From NCBI GenBank assembly GCA_021807595.1, contig JAKBCS010000003.1:28624-92623 (forward strand): a stretch of DNA of 64,000 nucleotides, in the 5' to 3' direction. The position numbers were made by a program, and so were the translations under genes. Source of the stretch: Planctomycetota bacterium (GTDB lineage Bacteria; Planctomycetota; Planctomycetia; Gemmatales; Gemmataceae). The notes beneath the pieces are model-generated. The model did not search any database, was not told where the DNA came from, and saw nothing but the letters and a program-made list of their open reading frames with translations. Shown here piece after piece: positions 39,409 to 49,042 of this stretch. Positions within the stretch are counted from its first letter, which is position 1; each line of letters starts with the position of its first letter.

Positions 39409-42400
39409 TCAGCTGGTCGGTTTGCCGGTTCGCGCTTTTTCCTGCGCATTGGGTTTCACCGCATGTCCGTTGCCGTGAACGATCGCTCCGTTTTCACTGA
39501 GGCGGAACGGCTTGTTCGATGGCGGCGCGGCGCGATCTCGCCGAATCATGCCCACCATTGCCATCAGTAGCCAGGGAATGCCGAGCGTTGCGCAGTTGGC
39601 CGCATAAATGAAACCTCTGCCGATCAACCGCACGCGCGCTTCGGCGAACAAAGGGGATTCGGCGAACCCCTCGATGACATAGAAGAACACCGGCGTCAGG
39701 AAGATGCCGAACAGGGTTACCCCCAACATGCCGCTGAAGACGGCGACGCCTAGCGTCCGTCTCATCTCGGACCCTGCCCCGTGACTGAGCAACAGTGGCA
39801 ACACGCCGAGAATGAAGGCCAACGAAGTCATCAGAATGGGCCGCAAGCGCAAGCGGCACGCTTCCAAGGTGGCCTCGCGCCGAGAGAGACCGCCTTCTTC
39901 GTGCTTGTGCTTGGCAAACTCGACAATAAGAATCGCATTCTTGCTGGCCAACCCGACCAGCACGACGAAGCCGATCTGCGTGAAAATGTTGATGTCGTCG
40001 CCGGCGATGGCCACGCCGGTCAGCGAACCGAGAATGCACATGGGCACGACGAGGATGACGGCCAACGGCAGTGCCCAGCTTTCGTACTGCGCCGCCAACA
40101 CCAGAAAGACGAACACCACCGCCAAGGGGAAAATCAAATTGTTCCAGATGTTCTTCGAGGCGTCGATCTGCATGTAGTTGATTTCGGTCCACTCGAAGGC
40201 CATGCCAGGCTGCAACACGTCGTTGCAGAGTCGTTCCAATTCCTCAATGCCTTCTCCGGAGGCCACTCCGGGTTTGGTCGCGCCCAGAATGGCGGCAGCG
40301 GGATACATATTGTAGCGGCCTATGTTGATGGGGCCGCCGATTTCGCGCACATTGACGACCGAACCGAGCGGCACCATCTCTCCGGTGGCGTTGCGCACTT
40401 GTAGAAGGCGAACCTTGCGGAGATGATCCCGGTATTCGCCGGAGGCTTGGGCGACTACTTGCCAGGTGCGGCCGAAGCGATTGAAGTCGTTGATGTACTG
40501 CGAACCGAGATAGATTTGCAACGTGGTAAACACGTCGAGGGGATTGACCCCCATCGCCTGGCATTTGTCGCGCTCGATGTCCATAAACAGCTGCGGCACA
40601 TTGGCACGGAAGATGCAAAAGAGATTCTCCACCTTACTACTCTTTTTTGAGGCGTCGATAAGCGATTTGATCTGCTTTTCCAAAGTCTCCAGTCCGAGAT
40701 TACTGCGATCCTCAATGATAATCTTGAAGCCGCTGGCCGAGCCGAGGCCGGATACGGGCGGCGGCGTGAAGATCGAGACCAACGCGCCGGGAATTTCTTT
40801 GTCCAACAGTGCCCTCACGCGGTCGGTTATGGCCGTCGCGGTCAAAGAGGGATCGCGGCGCTCATCGAACGGCGAGAAGCCGACGAAAAACTGACCGAAA
40901 TTCGAGCCGTTGGCGTTGAGCGTGAACGATTGACCGGCGATTTCCGTGACGTAGACGACGCCGGCCAATTCTTGGACCTTGCGTTGAATGCGGTCGACGA
41001 CGTCTTGAGTTCGTTCCAGGGAAGCGGCGTCGGGCAATTGCACCGAGATGTAAAAGCGGCCCTGATCCTGATTGGGAATGTAGCCGACCGGCAAGCCGTT
41101 GGCCGGATCGAACGAACCCAATTTCCACGAAAGTCGCTCGGTAAAGTCGTTTTTCGGCAAGCGGCTGAGAACGAAATTGTAGCCGGGAACGCCGGTGAAA
41201 CCGACGCCGGTGAGACAAACGAGGCCGAGGTACAGCAACAGTACCACGGCGCTGTAGCGCACCATGCGTCCGACCAAACCCGTGTAGCCACGAGTCATCT
41301 GCCGGAAGCTGAAGTTGAACAGGCGGAAAAACCAGCCCAACACGAAATGGAGCGTGCGGCCGATGGGATCGCGCTTCGCCCCGTGCGGTTGCAACAGGAT
41401 GGCCGCCAGCGCCGGACTCAACGTCAGCGAATTGAACGCCGAGATGACGGTCGAGACGGCGATGGTGAGGGCGAATTGGCGGAAGAATTGCCCAGTGATG
41501 CCGCTGATGAACGCGCACGGCACGAACACAGCGCACAGCACCAAGGCCACCGCGATGACTGGCCCCGATACTTCGTCCATCGCCTTGTGTGCGGCGAGGC
41601 GCGGACTCAGACCGCGCTCGATGTGCTGCTCCACCGCTTCGACGACGACGATGGCGTCATCGACGACGATGCCGATGGCCAAGACTAAGCCGAACAGCGT
41701 TAGATTGTTGAGGGAGAATCCGATGACCGCCATGACTGCGAAGGTGCCGATCACGGCCACGGGAACCGCAACCAACGGAATCAAGGCAGACCGCCAATTC
41801 TGCAAGAAGATCAGTACCACGGCGGCGACGAGAACAATGGCCTCGACGAGCGTTCGCACCACCTCGTTAATCGACTCTTGGATGAAGGGGGTCATGTCCA
41901 ACGAGACGGCATAATCGATATCCGCCGGAAAGCTCTTTTTTAACTCGTTCATTTTGTCGATGACGCGCTTCGCCGTGGCAATCGAGTTGGCATCGGGCAG
42001 GGCGAAGATGGCAATGCTTCCATTGGGCATGCCGTTGAGCTTACTGGTCGAATCCTTGTTCTTCGCGTCCAAGGTCGCATGGCCCACATCCTTGAGCCGC
42101 ACCGTGCGTCCCTCTCCATCGACCCGCAGTACGATTTCATCGAACTCTTCCGGTTCGGACAATCGACCCAGCATCGTGATGGTCAATTCAAATGGCTTGT
42201 CTTTGGCCGTCGGTTGTTGACCGATGTGCCCCGCCGCCACCTGCCGATTTTGCTCGCGGATAGCGTTGGCCACATCGTTGGCCGTCATATTCAGCGATGC
42301 CAACTTCTCCGGGTCGAGCCAGATTCTCATGCTGTAGTCTTGCTGACCGAAAATGGTCACATCGCCCACGCCGGACACACGCTTCAGCTCGTCGGCAATG

Positions 42401-42885
42401 GTGATGGTGGCAAAATTGCTCAGATACAGCTGATCGTAACGGCCCTTCGGGGAATAGACCGCGATGACTTGCAGGATGTCCGGATTGCGCTTGCGGGTGG
42501 TGACGCCGGTTTGCTTGACCACGTCGGGAAGCAGAGGCAACGCCAGATTGACTCGGTTTTGCACCAGCACCTGCGCGAAATTGAGATTGACGCCGGGCTT
42601 GAACGTGACGGTCAGTGTGTAAGATCCATCGTTGTTCGACTGCGACACCATGTACATCATGTCTTCGACGCCGTTGACCTGTTGCTCGATGGGAGCGGCC
42701 ACCGAGTCGGCCACGACTTGGGCGTTGGCACCGGGATAGGTACACATCACCATGATGCTTGGCGGCGTGATCGGCGGATACTGTGCCAACGGCAGATGGA
42801 ACAGCGCCACGGCTCCGGCCAACGTAATGACGATGGACAAAACCGAGGCGAAAATCGGCCGTTGGATAAAAAAATGCGAGAACAT
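39409..42885 (-). CDS. RND-family efflux transporter, AcrB/HAE1-type (pump 2)
   Basis: MFSHFFIQRPIFASVLSIVITLAGAVALFHLPLAQYP, GIVVDDAIVVVEAVEQH, VGLASKNAILIVEFAK. Confidence 0.96.
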   Translation of the reverse strand: MFSHFFIQRPIFASVLSIVITLAGAVALFHLPLAQYPPITPPSIMVMCTYPGANAQVVADSVAAPIEQQVNGVEDMMYMVSQSNNDGSYTLTVTFKPGVNLNFAQVLVQNRVNLALPLLPDVVKQTGVTTRKRNPDILQVIAVYSPKGRYDQLYLSNFATITIADELKRVSGVGDVTIFGQQDYSMRIWLDPEKLASLNMTANDVANAIREQNRQVAAGHIGQQPTAKDKPFELTITMLGRLSEPEEFDEIVLRVDGEGRTVRLKDVGHATLDAKNKDSTSKLNGMPNGSIAIFALPDANSIATAKRVIDKMNELKKSFPADIDYAVSLDMTPFIQESINEVVRTLVEAIVLVAAVVLIFLQNWRSALIPLVAVPVAVIGTFAVMAVIGFSLNNLTLFGLVLAIGIVVDDAIVVVEAVEQHIERGLSPRLAAHKAMDEVSGPVIAVALVLCAVFVPCAFISGITGQFFRQFALTIAVSTVISAFNSLTLSPALAAILLQPHGAKRDPIGRTLHFVLGWFFRLFNFSFRQMTRGYTGLVGRMVRYSAVVLLLYLGLVCLTGVGFTGVPGYNFVLSRLPKNDFTERLSWKLGSFDPANGLPVGYIPNQDQGRFYISVQLPDAASLERTQDVVDRIQRKVQELAGVVYVTEIAGQSFTLNANGSNFGQFFVGFSPFDERRDPSLTATAITDRVRALLDKEIPGALVSIFTPPPVSGLGSASGFKIIIEDRSNLGLETLEKQIKSLIDASKKSSKVENLFCIFRANVPQLFMDIERDKCQAMGVNPLDVFTTLQIYLGSQYINDFNRFGRTWQVVAQASGEYRDHLRKVRLLQVRNATGEMVPLGSVVNVREIGGPINIGRYNMYPAAAILGATKPGVASGEGIEELERLCNDVLQPGMAFEWTEINYMQIDASKNIWNNLIFPLAVVFVFLVLAAQYESWALPLAVILVVPMCILGSLTGVAIAGDDINIFTQIGFVVLVGLASKNAILIVEFAKHKHEEGGLSRREATLEACRLRLRPILMTSLAFILGVLPLLLSHGAGSEMRRTLGVAVFSGMLGVTLFGIFLTPVFFYVIEGFAESPLFAEARVRLIGRGFIYAANCATLGIPWLLMAMVGMIRRDRAAPPSNKPFRLSENGAIVHGNGHAVKPNAQEKARTGKPTS

Positions 42886-42967
42886 TACCGCTCCTCAAGG
42901 TAGCACACTAGCTCGACGAGTGCTTGCCGAATCGCCCAGCGCTCTGGACGCGGGCATCTTTCACAAC

Positions 42968-44353
42968 TCAGTTTTTACCTCCCTTGGCGCGCCCCTTGGT
43001 TTGGGAGGGTAGGGACTTCATGTCATCGAGAGCGGAAACGGGTTTCTTCTCCTTGCCTTTCGCCCCATCCTCGGTGGTAGACGATTGGGGAGCGGTTCGG
43101 TCGCTTTGAAGCTGTTGGATGAGCGGCGATTGCGGGGGCTTCGACGATTTGCCCATTTCGATCTCAACCTCAGAGTTATCGTGTACTTTCTGTAATCCGC
43201 TGACGATTACAAGCTCGTCTTTCTTCAATCCTTCCTTGATTGCGCGATAATTGCCCAACGATTGTCCCAAGAACACGTTGCGATATTTCACCACATTCAC
43301 CTCTTCGCCCTTGGCATTCTTCCCCTTTTCGACGACGTAGATGTGTTTTCGCCCCTGATCGCTCAACACGGCTTCATCGGGGACGATCAACGCCTTATAC
43401 GGTTTGGCGATGGGGAGGCGGATACGGACGAACAGACCGGACTTCAACAACTCTTTGGGATTGTCGAACCACCCGCGCATTCGCACGGTTCCAGTATTGG
43501 CGTTCAGGCGGTTGTCGAGGAAGTTGACGTACCCCTTGTGCGCAAATTCTTCTTCGTTGGCCAGTCGCATCATCACGGGGAATTTCCGGGAGGAAAACGA
43601 AGAATCGGTTCTGCGGTCGGCGAGAGTCGCCAGTTCGAGATAGGTGCGTTCGTCCACATCGAAGTAGGCGTACATGCGATCGACGCTCACGAGGGTGGTA
43701 AGGATGGTTTGATCGGCATTGACAAGATTGCCTGGGTCCACTTGGCGGCGGCTAATTCGACCGACCAACGGTTTGCCGTCGTCGTCAACCAACGGCGGAG
43801 CGGTCACGCGAGTGAAGTCGAGGAACAGCTTGGCGCGATCGCGCGTCGCCTTCATGGCCGACACGGTGGCCTTGGCCTTGTCACGGGCGGCGACGAGTTG
43901 ATCGTAGTCTTCAGGTCCGATGGCCCCCGAACCGCTGTTGATGAGACGTATACCGCGTTCGGCGCGCTTGGTCTGAAGCACCAACTCGGCCTCGGCCTGC
44001 TTGAGGTTGGCCTCGGCCAAATCCAAATCATCCTGATACGTTCGCGGATCGATTTGAAACAGCAACGCGCCTTCTCCGACCAAGTCGCCTTCGGTGAACG
44101 GCGCTTGGGTGATGTACCCCGAAACGCGGGGGCGGATGTCCACCGTCTTCAAGGCGTCGATGCGTCCGGTAAAGTCCTGGTAGTCGACGATTTCCTCGTA
44201 TTCTGGAAGCGCGACGACGACCTTGGGCAATTTGGCTTCTTTGGGCGGCTGATGTTTGCAACCGGCGGCGAGAATCATCGCGCTCAAAACGAGGACACCG
44301 AACCCATGGCGTCGCGTGGGACTGCAAACGGCTGAGGAGGTAAGAAAGGTCAT
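42968..44353 (-). CDS. RND efflux periplasmic adaptor lipoprotein (membrane fusion protein)
   Basis: Lipobox LAAGCKHQ; VDIRPRVSGYITQAPFTEGDLVGEGALLFQIDPRTYQ; LIVPDEAVLSDQGRKHIYVVEKGKNAKGEEV. Confidence 0.95.
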   Translation of the reverse strand: MTFLTSSAVCSPTRRHGFGVLVLSAMILAAGCKHQPPKEAKLPKVVVALPEYEEIVDYQDFTGRIDALKTVDIRPRVSGYITQAPFTEGDLVGEGALLFQIDPRTYQDDLDLAEANLKQAEAELVLQTKRAERGIRLINSGSGAIGPEDYDQLVAARDKAKATVSAMKATRDRAKLFLDFTRVTAPPLVDDDGKPLVGRISRRQVDPGNLVNADQTILTTLVSVDRMYAYFDVDERTYLELATLADRRTDSSFSSRKFPVMMRLANEEEFAHKGYVNFLDNRLNANTGTVRMRGWFDNPKELLKSGLFVRIRLPIAKPYKALIVPDEAVLSDQGRKHIYVVEKGKNAKGEEVNVVKYRNVFLGQSLGNYRAIKEGLKKDELVIVSGLQKVHDNSEVEIEMGKSSKPPQSPLIQQLQSDRTAPQSSTTEDGAKGKEKKPVSALDDMKSLPSQTKGRAKGGKN

Positions 44354-45044
44354 CGTCGATCTCCAAAGGGTTGCATACCGAGGCAGGATGGCAAGACGTT
44401 TACAAGATTTAGTCTTATGAATCTCGACGCTGGCTCGGTCTGGGAAAGTCTATCGCAGAGGCGTGTGTACCGCCGTTTCGGCCACGGACTGACCAGTCAG
44501 TTCTATCGATATATTAACGGTATACACAGATAAGTCAACCAAAAAATGTTCGAGTTTGTCTCAACTTCTACTCGGATGTGGTCTCGATCGGCACGGTTCC
44601 ATCCTGATGGGCCCAGAGTGTTGGAATTCGATCGTCTGCCTCACAGGCCGCAAGAAAAGGGCAAGCGACTCGATTTCACGCTGCAAGGGCGGCGACAGAC
44701 GGGCAGTCGATGAACTTGGAGGGAGCCTTGCAAATCGGGCAAGACGTTCCAAGGCGAGTAGCGTCCCCTATTTTTCGCGGCGCAAGAGAGGTTGTTCCGG
44801 TTGCCAGTCGCCCGCGGTGAAGCATCTCCGTAAGCAGTCCCCCGAAGAGACGCGAACCCGATTCGGAGAGAGTGCTGTCGTGAGGGAAGACGAATGGTAC
44901 AAAACAAATGAAAATCCCGCTCCCGTCAGAATCCTGTTCCGTAGCAGCTGTGGTGTACGAACCTCAAGTCCCTTAGACTCCTATCGTTTCCTCTTTCGTA
45001 TTTCCCCTGCGATCTTTGCGGTCTCTGCAGTGTGATATTTGGGT

Positions 45045-45076
45045 TAAGCGGAGCGTGGGGCTTCGCGCTCCGCTTA
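45045..45076. repeat. Perfect 11-bp hairpin overlapping the stop codon of the minus-strand gene at 45074
   Basis: taagcggagcg / tggggcttcg / cgctccgctta. Confidence 0.8.
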
Positions 45077-45376
45077 GCGGCGATAGCGCGATTCGGGAGG
45101 GTGCCAGTGTTGGTCCGTCTCAATCTCGGCGGCGCGTTGGCGGAGTTGCTCCTCTTCGCGCTCGCCGGACGTCTCTTGGGAAAAGGCGCGGCCCCACAAA
45201 AGGTAATGAAACGCACCGAGCATCAGGATGCCGCCGCCGAACAGTACGACGTAGAGGAAAAAGCCGCCGCTGAGGAAGATCAACACCAGCAAGCCGATAC
45301 CCAAAGCCAAGAGAGTGAGAAATACGGACAGAAAGGCATGGCGCTGTTGCTGCCCCGACGAATAATCGCGTGTCAT
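45074..45376 (-). CDS. Small membrane protein, unknown function
   Basis: MTRDYSSGQQQRHAFLSVFLTLLALGIGLLVLIFLSGGFFLYVVLFGGGILMLGAFHYLLWGRAF; two TM segments. Confidence 0.6.
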   Translation of the reverse strand: MTRDYSSGQQQRHAFLSVFLTLLALGIGLLVLIFLSGGFFLYVVLFGGGILMLGAFHYLLWGRAFSQETSGEREEEQLRQRAAEIETDQHWHPPESRYRR

Positions 45377-45543
45377 GGCATCCTCCGGCACGAACTTTAG
45401 GCGAGCTTCCTCCCTTTCATTATAGGAGCAATCGAGCCGTGCCGCGTCTGGCCCCGGCAGCCGGTCTCGGCGCGCCCTCTTGACAGCAGCCACATGAGGG
45501 TGCTACACATCGACAATTGCCCGATGCTGGAAGGAGCGGAACG

Positions 45544-45951
45544 ATGGCGGAATGGGAAAACCGGGAGAGTCGGCCAAAGGTTCCGTGGCGCGGACTTGGC
45601 TGGTGTTTGTGTGTCGCGCTGTGGACCGTTGCATTGCTGACCACAACATCAATGCGCGCGGGCGAAGCCATCACGCCGACCGCCCTGCACTTTCCCGCCG
45701 CCAAAACGCTGCACGTCTGCGTCTACGCTTTTCTGATGGCCTACACCGCCTGGCTGCCGGTGGGTCGTTGGCGCTGGCTGCTGGCTGCCTTTTTGTCGCT
45801 TCACGCCGGCGGGACCGAGTTTTTTCAACAGTATGTGCCTGGACGACACGGCGCGATTCAAGACGTGCTGATCGATCACGCCGGTTTGCTTCTGGGTCTG
45901 GCATTAACCTGGAAGCGTTGGGCGCAGCGTTCCAGCGGCGTCTTCGTATAG
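45544..45951 (+). CDS. VanZ-like family membrane protein
   Basis: KTLHVCVYAFLMAYTAWL...GGTEFFQQYVPGRHGAIQDVLIDHAGLLLGL: VanZ-like motif E-x-x-Q-...-R-x-x-x-x-x-D. Confidence 0.8.
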   Translation: MAEWENRESRPKVPWRGLGWCLCVALWTVALLTTTSMRAGEAITPTALHFPAAKTLHVCVYAFLMAYTAWLPVGRWRWLLAAFLSLHAGGTEFFQQYVPGRHGAIQDVLIDHAGLLLGLALTWKRWAQRSSGVFV

Positions 45952-45960
45952 CCGCGATCT

Positions 45961-47256
45961 TCACGCGATCTCCTTCGAGTCGTGCCCAACCATCGGGGCA
46001 AACGCTTGCAGATAGATCCACAGAGCGATGCCGGCTACGACGAGGAAAACACTCGTATAACTCTCCAATCCCTGCGGGCGCGGATCGTCGCGTAGGAGTT
46101 CGTTGAGAAAGCGGTGGACGCCGTAGCTGGCCATCAACACGGCCATCACCTGCCCCAGACGGCGGCGCAGCGGATAGTACGCCGTTAGTAACAAGAACAA
46201 GAGTGCCATGCTGACGACTTCATACAGCTGCGTCGGATGCAGGCCGAGTGTTCGCGGCGCGATGGTCGGCAAGTCGAGTTCCTTGCCCTCGCGGCGAACG
46301 GTCAGGCTCAAGTCGTTCGCCCCGCGCGGCCAATTGTTAACGAGTCGGTAGGTCAGATCGTCCGGCGTGGAGACGGTTTTGCCGTTGACGCCGACGATCC
46401 GATCGCCGGCGTGCAGGCCCGCTTCCAGATAGGCCGATGACCTCGGATCGACTCGATCCACGAGAACCCCGTCGTTGTCCCTCGATTGGAATCGCGCCAC
46501 GGTGAAGCCGGCCGGCGTTTGATAGCCTTGCTCGACCAACCCCTCGCGTGCCGCCGCCGACAGCGGGAAGTGAACGGCGTACACCGGACAGGTGGGACAA
46601 GCGACTTGACCGTAGCAGCAGCCGTTCAGGAAGCAGCCAAAACGACCCAGACAGATCCCCAACGCGATCGACGGGGCGAGGATGTCGGCGAGTTTCAACG
46701 TGGACAGACCGTATTTGCGGAAGATGAACCAGTAAGCGAATGCGTAGCCCACTAAACCGCCCAAAACCGATCCGTACAGCACGATGCCGCCGTCCCAGAT
46801 GCGATAGAACTCGGTCAGCATCTCATCGAAGGCCATGTGGCGCTCGGCTCGCAAGTAGACAATGCGCGCGCCGATCAGTCCACCGATGAACAGCCACATC
46901 GCCACGTCCTGAATGTGTTCCCGTGCCACTCCCTCGGCCTCGGCCCGCCGTCCGGCCAGCCAAGTGCAAAGGATGAAGGCGAGAAACAGCATCATGCCGA
47001 AGCCGTAGATGGGCAAGCCCTGTAGCAACCTCGGCGCGGCGAAATAGACGACGAACGCCGACAAGACGCCGAAACCCATCAACCACGATGCTGCTCCGCG
47101 TAGCCCCTCCTTGATCGCCTTGTCCCGGACGCGCCCGCCGAGCAACCAGACGATCCCCGCTAGGCTGAGACCGGCTACAAACAGAAAAACGTACAACGGC
47201 AGATTCGCCGGCAGCCAGTCGGCTTTGAGTGGGATGTGAAACAGAACCTGACGCAT
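45961..47256 (-). CDS. lgt: Prolipoprotein diacylglyceryl transferase with inserted PDZ-like domain
   Basis: YRIWDGGIVLYGSVLGGLVGYAFAYWF, LGICLGRFGCFLNGCCYG, LHPTQLYEVVSMALL; between VHFP and LHPTQLYE lies GVLVDRVDPRSSAYLEAGLHAGDRIVGVNGKTVSTPDDLTYRL. Confidence 0.88.
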   Translation of the reverse strand: MRQVLFHIPLKADWLPANLPLYVFLFVAGLSLAGIVWLLGGRVRDKAIKEGLRGAASWLMGFGVLSAFVVYFAAPRLLQGLPIYGFGMMLFLAFILCTWLAGRRAEAEGVAREHIQDVAMWLFIGGLIGARIVYLRAERHMAFDEMLTEFYRIWDGGIVLYGSVLGGLVGYAFAYWFIFRKYGLSTLKLADILAPSIALGICLGRFGCFLNGCCYGQVACPTCPVYAVHFPLSAAAREGLVEQGYQTPAGFTVARFQSRDNDGVLVDRVDPRSSAYLEAGLHAGDRIVGVNGKTVSTPDDLTYRLVNNWPRGANDLSLTVRREGKELDLPTIAPRTLGLHPTQLYEVVSMALLFLLLTAYYPLRRRLGQVMAVLMASYGVHRFLNELLRDDPRPQGLESYTSVFLVVAGIALWIYLQAFAPMVGHDSKEIA

Positions 47257-47298
47257 GGATGAATGCCAACCTTTCGACTATCGGCAGCATAAAGTTCT

Positions 47299-47429
47299 CC
47301 CCTCTCCCCTGAGTACAGGGGAGAGGGGTGTGGAGATTCGTCCCCCTCACCCCCAGCCCCTCTCCCCTGAGTACAGGGGAGAGGGGTGTGGAGATTCGTC
47401 CCCTCTCTCCTGAGTACAGGGGAGAGGGG
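47299..47429. repeat. Three tandem copies of a palindromic repeat (CCCCTCTCCCCTG-AGTA-CAGGGGAGAGGGG)
   Basis: Hairpins at 47299-47328, 47357-47386 and 47400-47429 (third has one arm mismatch); first two share the following tgtggagattcgtcccc. Confidence 0.93.
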
Positions 47430-47447
47430 AGAAAGAGAATCGCCGTT

Positions 47448-47529
47448 CGGCTATCGGCTATCCTACGAGTCAGATAGCCGATAGCCGATAGCTGTAAGCC
47501 GATAGCCGATAGCCGTCACAAGATAGCCG
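47448..47529. repeat. GATAGCC heptamer array in both orientations, including a perfect 15-bp inverted repeat
   Basis: cggctatcggctatc / ctacgagtca / gatagccgatagccg, then further GATAGCC copies. Confidence 0.92.
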
Positions 47530-47608
47530 ATTGCGACGGAAGACGGTATATCAATCAGGACTTTGAATCCCTCGACATTCTCCCGCCCGCGGTTGCGAGT
47601 ACCTCGCC

Positions 47609-49012
47609 ATGCACCTGAGCGACGACCCCTCGATTTCCTCCAAGCCCGCTTTTGATTCCGACAACCGACCGTGGTGGCGATTGCTCAATCGCTATCACTG
47701 GTTTGTATTCACCGTGGCCGCGCTCGGCTGGTTGTTCGATACGATGGATCAACAATTGTTCAACATCGCACGCGCCCCGGCGATCCGTTCCGTCCTCTCC
47801 CACGATCTCGGACGGTCTCCCACCGATGGCGAAGTGCAAGAGTACGGCGGCTATGCCACCTCGATCTTCCTCCTCGGTTGGGGAACGGGAGGGCTAATTT
47901 TTGGGATGTTGGGCGATCTGCTGGGCCGTGTCCGCTCCCTAATGCTGACGATCTTGTTGTATTCGTTCTTCACCGGATTGAGCGCGATCTCCAGCACGGT
48001 GTTCGACTTCTCGGTCTATCGGTTTCTGACCGGCTTGGGAGTAGGAGGCGAATTCGCGGTCGGTGTCTCACTGGTGGCGGAGGTCATGCCCGATCGCGCG
48101 CGGCCGTTTGCGTTGGGGTTGCTGCAAGCCCTTTCGGCGGTTGGTAACATCACCGCCGCCCTCGTGGGTATGTTTCAGGGCTATCTGACGCAGCACGGCA
48201 TCTTGAAAGGCGACTACGGCTGGCGAGGCATGTTCCTCTTCGGCACCCTGCCCGCCTTGCTGACACTGCTCATCATGCGGCGATTGAAAGAGCCGGAACG
48301 CTGGCAAGCGCTGGCCTCCGCCAGCAGCGCCGGCGAACGGCTCCGCGCCTATTTCGGCGAACTGTTCGGCAATCCTCGCTGGACACGCAACGCCGTCTTC
48401 GGTCTATTGTTGGCCTCGTCCGGCATCATCGGTTTGTGGGGCATCGGCTTTTTCAGCATCGACTTGCAACGTCACGTTTTTCGCCAGGCCTTTGAGGAGC
48501 GCGGACTACCCAAAGAGCAAATTGATGGCCTGGTCGGTTTTTGGGCCGGAGTAACCTCGCTGACTTTTAACATCGGTGCCTTCTTTGGAGTGTACGGCTT
48601 CAGCGTCGTCACGCACCATCTCGGCCGGCGCAAGACGTTCGCCATTTCGTTCGTGCTGGCGATGTTCAGTACCGCCTTCGTCTTCTGGAATTTCCGCACC
48701 ATCGCCGACGTGTTCTGGATGATCCCGATTATGGGCTTCTGCCAACTCGCGCTCTTCGGCGGCTATGCAATCTATTTCCCGGAGTTGTTCCCGACGCGCC
48801 TGCGCAGCACGGGAACTTCGTTCTGTTACAATGGCGCGCGCTTCGTGGCGGCACTGGGTCCGACGATGCTGGGATTGTTGACCAACCGCGTTTTCAAGGA
48901 TTATCACGAGCCAATGCGCCTCGCAGGCGTGTGCATGTGCGCGGTCTTTCTGATCGGCCTCGTCGTCCTGCCCTTCGCTCCGGAGACGAAGGGACAACCG
49001 CTGCCAGAGTAA
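47609..49012 (+). CDS. Major facilitator superfamily transporter
   Basis: 12-TM-like pattern; GWGTGGLIFGMLGDLLGRVRSLMLTILLYSFFTGLSA, YRFLTGLGVGGEFAVGVSLVAEVMPDRARP. Confidence 0.92.
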   Translation: MHLSDDPSISSKPAFDSDNRPWWRLLNRYHWFVFTVAALGWLFDTMDQQLFNIARAPAIRSVLSHDLGRSPTDGEVQEYGGYATSIFLLGWGTGGLIFGMLGDLLGRVRSLMLTILLYSFFTGLSAISSTVFDFSVYRFLTGLGVGGEFAVGVSLVAEVMPDRARPFALGLLQALSAVGNITAALVGMFQGYLTQHGILKGDYGWRGMFLFGTLPALLTLLIMRRLKEPERWQALASASSAGERLRAYFGELFGNPRWTRNAVFGLLLASSGIIGLWGIGFFSIDLQRHVFRQAFEERGLPKEQIDGLVGFWAGVTSLTFNIGAFFGVYGFSVVTHHLGRRKTFAISFVLAMFSTAFVFWNFRTIADVFWMIPIMGFCQLALFGGYAIYFPELFPTRLRSTGTSFCYNGARFVAALGPTMLGLLTNRVFKDYHEPMRLAGVCMCAVFLIGLVVLPFAPETKGQPLPE

Positions 49013-49042
49013 CCAGATAACAACGGATAAAGAGAACAGAAT

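Noticed and set aside
43262-44335. 357-aa plus-strand ORF
   Set aside because: Antisense to the RND adaptor gene.
44354-45073. Regulator or sRNA upstream of the RND operon
   Set aside because: The ~720-bp gap has only short, unconvincing ORFs and no clear structured RNA; kept as unexplained rather than annotated.
47299-47529. Possible CRISPR array
   Set aside because: Units are palindromes with near-identical intervening sequence, and 7-bp tandem repeats; no unique spacers and no cas genes.
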